Of a DNA stretch of 7,322 bases, positions 5,456 through 7,322 are shown one piece after another. How positions within the stretch are numbered: position 1 is the stretch's first letter; each line of letters opens with the position of its first letter. Position numbers and translations under genes: made by a program. A model generated the notes under the pieces. The model was not told where the DNA came from, made no database searches, and saw nothing but the letters and a program-made list of their open reading frames with translations. Origin of the DNA: an uncultured Clostridia bacterium (lineage in GTDB: Bacteria > Bacillota > Clostridia > Oscillospirales > Ruminococcaceae); the NCBI GenBank assembly GCA_946535685.1, contig CAMNDR010000042.1, positions 1 through 7,322 of the forward strand, in the 5' to 3' direction.

Positions 5456-6613
5456 TTATACTTCGATCCGTTCCCCGTCGGGGTTCTGGATCAGATTTTT
5501 CATGATGTACTCCATCGTATTCATATCCCCGATTCCGTCAGATCGGAGTGTGAAGGAGTAGTACCCGTCGTCCCAGAGCAGCAGCTCGGGGCCGCTGTAG
5601 ACGGCAATGGCCGGAACGCCATATCCGTACAGAATGTCATAATTCTCCGTCCGCAGATACGCTGTAAAGCTCGTGCGGCGGTGCTGCCAGAGTTTGAAGC
5701 TGCGGCCGGCATATGTCACATCAAAGACCGGCTCTTCTTCCTCCAGCGAGAAATCATGGGAGCTGCTGCGGGTGATGGTGATGTCGTCGTCCATGCTCTC
5801 ATACCGCAGATAGCCCTCCGGGGACGGTGCCACGCCGTCCATCCACACCAGGCAGCTCAGATCCCACGAGCCTGCATCGGGCTTGCTGATCCGGAAGCCG
5901 CTGTATTCGGTCGGGTACACCGGCGGCAGATCGGGGGGAGGCGAATCGGCATCGGCAGGCGGTTCTGTCGGCTCGTCTGTCGGCTCAGGCACGATCACTT
6001 CCTCTGCTTCCGTAACTGACTGAGGCTGCTCTTTCTCCTCCTTCGTCACAGGGCTGTACGGTTCCGTGGCTTGCTCCGTCGGGGCATCCGTGGAGATCGT
6101 GCGCTCTGTCGGCATCACGGGCTGCGGTGCTCTTGTCGGCTCCGCAGGATCGGTCGGGTCAGGCACTTGGGTCGGCGGTTCGGTCGGCGCTGGCGCTCCG
6201 GTTGGTGCTTCGGTCGGGTCAGGCGCCTGGGTGGGTGCATCGGTATCCGGCAGGATGAGTGCCTCCAGGCTCTCTGTTTCTGCAGAAGCGCCGGTGGATG
6301 CTTCATCCGTTGCCGCAACCGAAGCGAACTGCGTGGGGTTCTCCGGCGGGATGGGCGTGATGCGCTGCTGCCTTGCCCAGATGCCGCCCGCAAGGCCGAG
6401 CGTGACGAGCAGACAGGCTGCCGCCATCATGCTGCGGAAGCCCGCACGGGACGTGATGCCGGGTGCAGCTTTGGGAGGCGCAGCCTCGCCCCGGTATTTG
6501 GCGAGGCTCCGGAGGTAAAGCGCCTCACTGTCGAACGGGGCAGCATGGTGGCTGGCGAGCTCCCGCTCCGTCACGGCATCCGGATGTGCTAACAGATCTT
6601 TCACAGATGGCAT
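5456..6613 (-). CDS. Single-pass membrane protein, probable anti-sigma factor/sensor with Pro-Thr-rich linker
   Basis: A 385-residue protein directly downstream of the ECF sigma gene. The open frame extends to 6682, but the start at 6613 is chosen because AAAGGAGG lies 7 bases before it and the longer version would overlap the sigma gene by 56 bases. Layout: a cytoplasmic segment of about 60 residues (MPSVKDLLAHPDAV...), one membrane helix at about 61-79 (MMAAACLLVTLGLAGGIWA) followed by RQQR, a Pro/Thr/Glu-rich linker at about 120-233 with tandem-like repeats, and a C-terminal domain at about 235-385 with many aromatic strands (LLWDDGYYSFTL, then a helix MNTMEYIMKNLI). The last part resembles the sensor-type DUF4367 domain seen on clostridial anti-sigma-like proteins, at low certainty. 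The cytoplasmic end lacks the HxxxCxxC zinc motif of common anti-sigma factors. The role as anti-sigma factor rests on position and topology, so it is inference. Confidence 0.8.
   Translation of the reverse strand: MPSVKDLLAHPDAVTERELASHHAAPFDSEALYLRSLAKYRGEAAPPKAAPGITSRAGFRSMMAAACLLVTLGLAGGIWARQQRITPIPPENPTQFASVAATDEASTGASAETESLEALILPDTDAPTQAPDPTEAPTGAPAPTEPPTQVPDPTDPAEPTRAPQPVMPTERTISTDAPTEQATEPYSPVTKEEKEQPQSVTEAEEVIVPEPTDEPTEPPADADSPPPDLPPVYPTEYSGFRISKPDAGSWDLSCLVWMDGVAPSPEGYLRYESMDDDITITRSSSHDFSLEEEEPVFDVTYAGRSFKLWQHRRTSFTAYLRTENYDILYGYGVPAIAVYSGPELLLWDDGYYSFTLRSDGIGDMNTMEYIMKNLIQNPDGERIEV
6131..6240 (-). repeat. Tandem-like Pro/Thr repeat inside the membrane-protein linker
   Basis: An identical 14-base unit occurs at 6151-6164 and 6211-6224, 60 bases apart, so the encoded linker repeats with a 20-residue period built of APTQAPDPTEAPTG-like units. 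Such sequence usually forms an extended, often glycosylated spacer that carries an outer domain through the cell wall. It is prone to length change by slippage. Confidence 0.65.
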
Positions 6614-6629
6614 TGCTGACCCTCCTTTA
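6614..6629 (-). promoter_or_regulatory. Ribosome binding site overlapping the sigma stop codon
   Basis: The minus strand reads TAAAGGAGGGTCAGCA before the ATG at 6613. The sigma gene's TAA stop (6629-6627) runs directly into the AAAGGAGG Shine-Dalgarno. This decides the start of the membrane-protein gene and suggests translational coupling between the sigma factor and its probable inhibitor. Confidence 0.8.
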
Positions 6630-7184
6630 CTCAAATGTAATGTCCTCGCCGTCCAGCCGCTTGCGCAGCTTTCGTATGGCACGGCTGAGGCGTGTGCGCA
6701 CAGCGATGGGGCTCAGACCGACTTTTTCCCCGATTTCCCGTGCATTGCAGTCATAGTAAAACTTAGCGATCACAATGGAAGCATCCGGTTCCCCAAGCTC
6801 CCGGATACACGCAAGCAGGCGCTTCCGGAGTGCTGCAACGTCGTGCTCCTGCTCGATATTCTCACCGGAGGGAAGTGTCTGCCAGGGTGCTTCGTCCTCG
6901 GTGGGCACTTCCTTCCGTGCAGACAGTCTGCGGTACATATCAATCCCCTTCCGCACAGAAAGTGTGCGGATATACCCTTCCATCTTACCGCTTTCAATGC
7001 GTTCGTAATTGCGGAACACCTCCGCAAAGACATCGCTCACGGTCTCCTCCGCATCCTCATGGGTACCTACATGACGGATACGGTTCCAGACAATGGTGTA
7101 GACATAACTGCTATACCTGGTAAAAAGCGTTCTGAATTGCTCATCCTGTGAAGCTGTATCATACAGCTCACGGTCCGGCATCAT
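6627..7184 (-). CDS. ECF-type RNA polymerase sigma factor (sigma-70 family)
   Basis: A 185-residue protein of the usual ECF length, with the two required regions. Region 2 is at about 16-85: FRTLFTRYSSYVYTIVWNRI, then the acidic 2.2 helix EDAEETVSDVFAEVFRNY that contacts core polymerase, then MEGYIRTLSVRKGIDMYRRL for -10 recognition. Region 4 is at about 115-177, with the helix-turn-helix CNAREIGEKVGLSPIAVRTR followed by basic residues (LSRAIRKLRKRL) that contact the -35 element. The intervening linker is acidic, and no region 3 is present. It should redirect RNA polymerase to a small set of promoters, probably including its own. It heads the operon, 13 bases ahead of its probable membrane anti-sigma partner. 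Two ATG codons stand in tandem (7184 and 7181) after AGGTGAAG; the second gives the more usual spacing, so either may be used. Confidence 0.93.
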   Translation of the reverse strand: MMPDRELYDTASQDEQFRTLFTRYSSYVYTIVWNRIRHVGTHEDAEETVSDVFAEVFRNYERIESGKMEGYIRTLSVRKGIDMYRRLSARKEVPTEDEAPWQTLPSGENIEQEHDVAALRKRLLACIRELGEPDASIVIAKFYYDCNAREIGEKVGLSPIAVRTRLSRAIRKLRKRLDGEDITFE

Positions 7185-7203
7185 GGCTTCACCTGCTTTT
7201 CAA

Positions 7204-7225
7204 TCAAAATTTGCGCAATTTGTGA
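7204..7225. promoter_or_regulatory. Operator-like dyad in the sigma gene leader
   Basis: A 22-base imperfect palindrome centred at 7214.5 matches in 9 of 11 pairs, with a perfect TTGCGCAA core at 7211-7218 and outer TCA/TGA arms. It sits between the proposed -10 element and the ribosome binding site, overlapping the expected transcription start. That is a suitable place for a repressor, or for a small leader hairpin. The bound factor is unknown. Confidence 0.4.
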
Positions 7226-7228
7226 TTT

Positions 7229-7266
7229 CATATATAGTAATCGGATCCCGCAGTCAAAACGTTACA
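7229..7266 (-). promoter_or_regulatory. Putative operon promoter(s) upstream of the sigma gene
   Basis: On the minus strand TTGACT (7257-7252) and TATATG (7234-7229) are spaced by 17 bases, a good match to a housekeeping promoter. An overlapping ECF-like pair, TGTAAC (7266-7261) and CGATTA (7243-7238), also 17 bases apart, resembles the AAC/CG elements read by many ECF sigma factors. This could give autoregulation. Both are pattern matches only. Confidence 0.45.
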
Positions 7267-7305
7267 GGTTTTCACAAAAAAGTTTAGGCAACACCGCACA
7301 GAGCT

Positions 7306-7322
7306 GGTGGTGCAGATGCACC
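7306..7322. repeat. Hairpin at the window edge
   Basis: GGTGC (7309-7313) and GCACC (7318-7322) pair around AGAT. An overlapping CACC/GGTG pair lies at 7292-7295 and 7306-7309. The sequence is cut by the window end, so it may be the end of a larger intergenic repeat or a terminator of a neighbouring gene. Confidence 0.3.

Noticed and set aside
6071..6592. Plus-strand frames of 150-173 codons opposite the sensor linker
   Set aside because: They are complements of the Pro/Thr repeat region, giving Gly/Val/Ser- or Arg-rich low-complexity sequence with no independent support.
6614..6682. A 23-codon N-terminal extension of the membrane protein to an ATG at 6682
   Set aside because: It would overlap the end of the sigma gene by 56 bases and lacks an RBS, whereas the ATG at 6613 has AAAGGAGG at proper spacing.

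Overview
The window looks like part of a genome from a cellulosome-type Ruminococcus or close Oscillospiraceae relative. The evidence is two secreted proteins with type I dockerin modules (paired calcium loops containing NASDA), Gram-positive ribosome binding sites (AAAGGAGG, AAAGGGGG), a clostridial-type SecF end, and GC-rich third codon positions. The species cannot be fixed from the sequence. The GC-rich coding would fit a R. champanellensis-like genome better than the AT-richer rumen ruminococci, but that is inference.

Left part, plus strand (1-978): the 3' end of secF (or of a fused secDF) enters from outside the window and stops at 406. A perfect 14-bp UUCG hairpin terminator follows. 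Only a few bases later comes the Shine-Dalgarno of a small split-barrel flavin-binding (pyridoxamine 5'-phosphate oxidase-like) protein, 464-940, which ends in its own strong hairpin.

Middle gene-free stretch (941-1299): this holds an unusually dense set of hairpins. It includes a 134-bp element with near-perfect 15-bp terminal inverted repeats enclosing four smaller hairpins, then two more GC-rich hairpins. It looks like intergenic repeat or miniature mobile-element material lying between two convergent transcription units.

Right part, minus strand (7184 down to 1300): four genes with gaps of only 13, 37 and 33 bases form what appears to be one operon. The order of transcription is an ECF sigma factor; a single-pass membrane protein with a short cytoplasmic end, a Pro/Thr-rich extracellular linker and a C-terminal domain (probable anti-sigma or sensor); a 662-aa secreted protein with a C-terminal dockerin; and a 698-aa secreted protein with an internal dockerin followed by a further domain. 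A promoter-like region with an operator-like dyad lies upstream of the sigma gene.

The most interesting reading is that this is a self-contained signalling cassette. In it, an ECF sigma factor and its membrane partner are co-transcribed with two proteins expected to dock onto a cellulosome scaffold. This is reminiscent of SigI/RsgI polysaccharide sensing in Clostridium thermocellum but is built from a different sigma class. The functions of the large non-dockerin parts of both secreted proteins are not recognisable from sequence alone.
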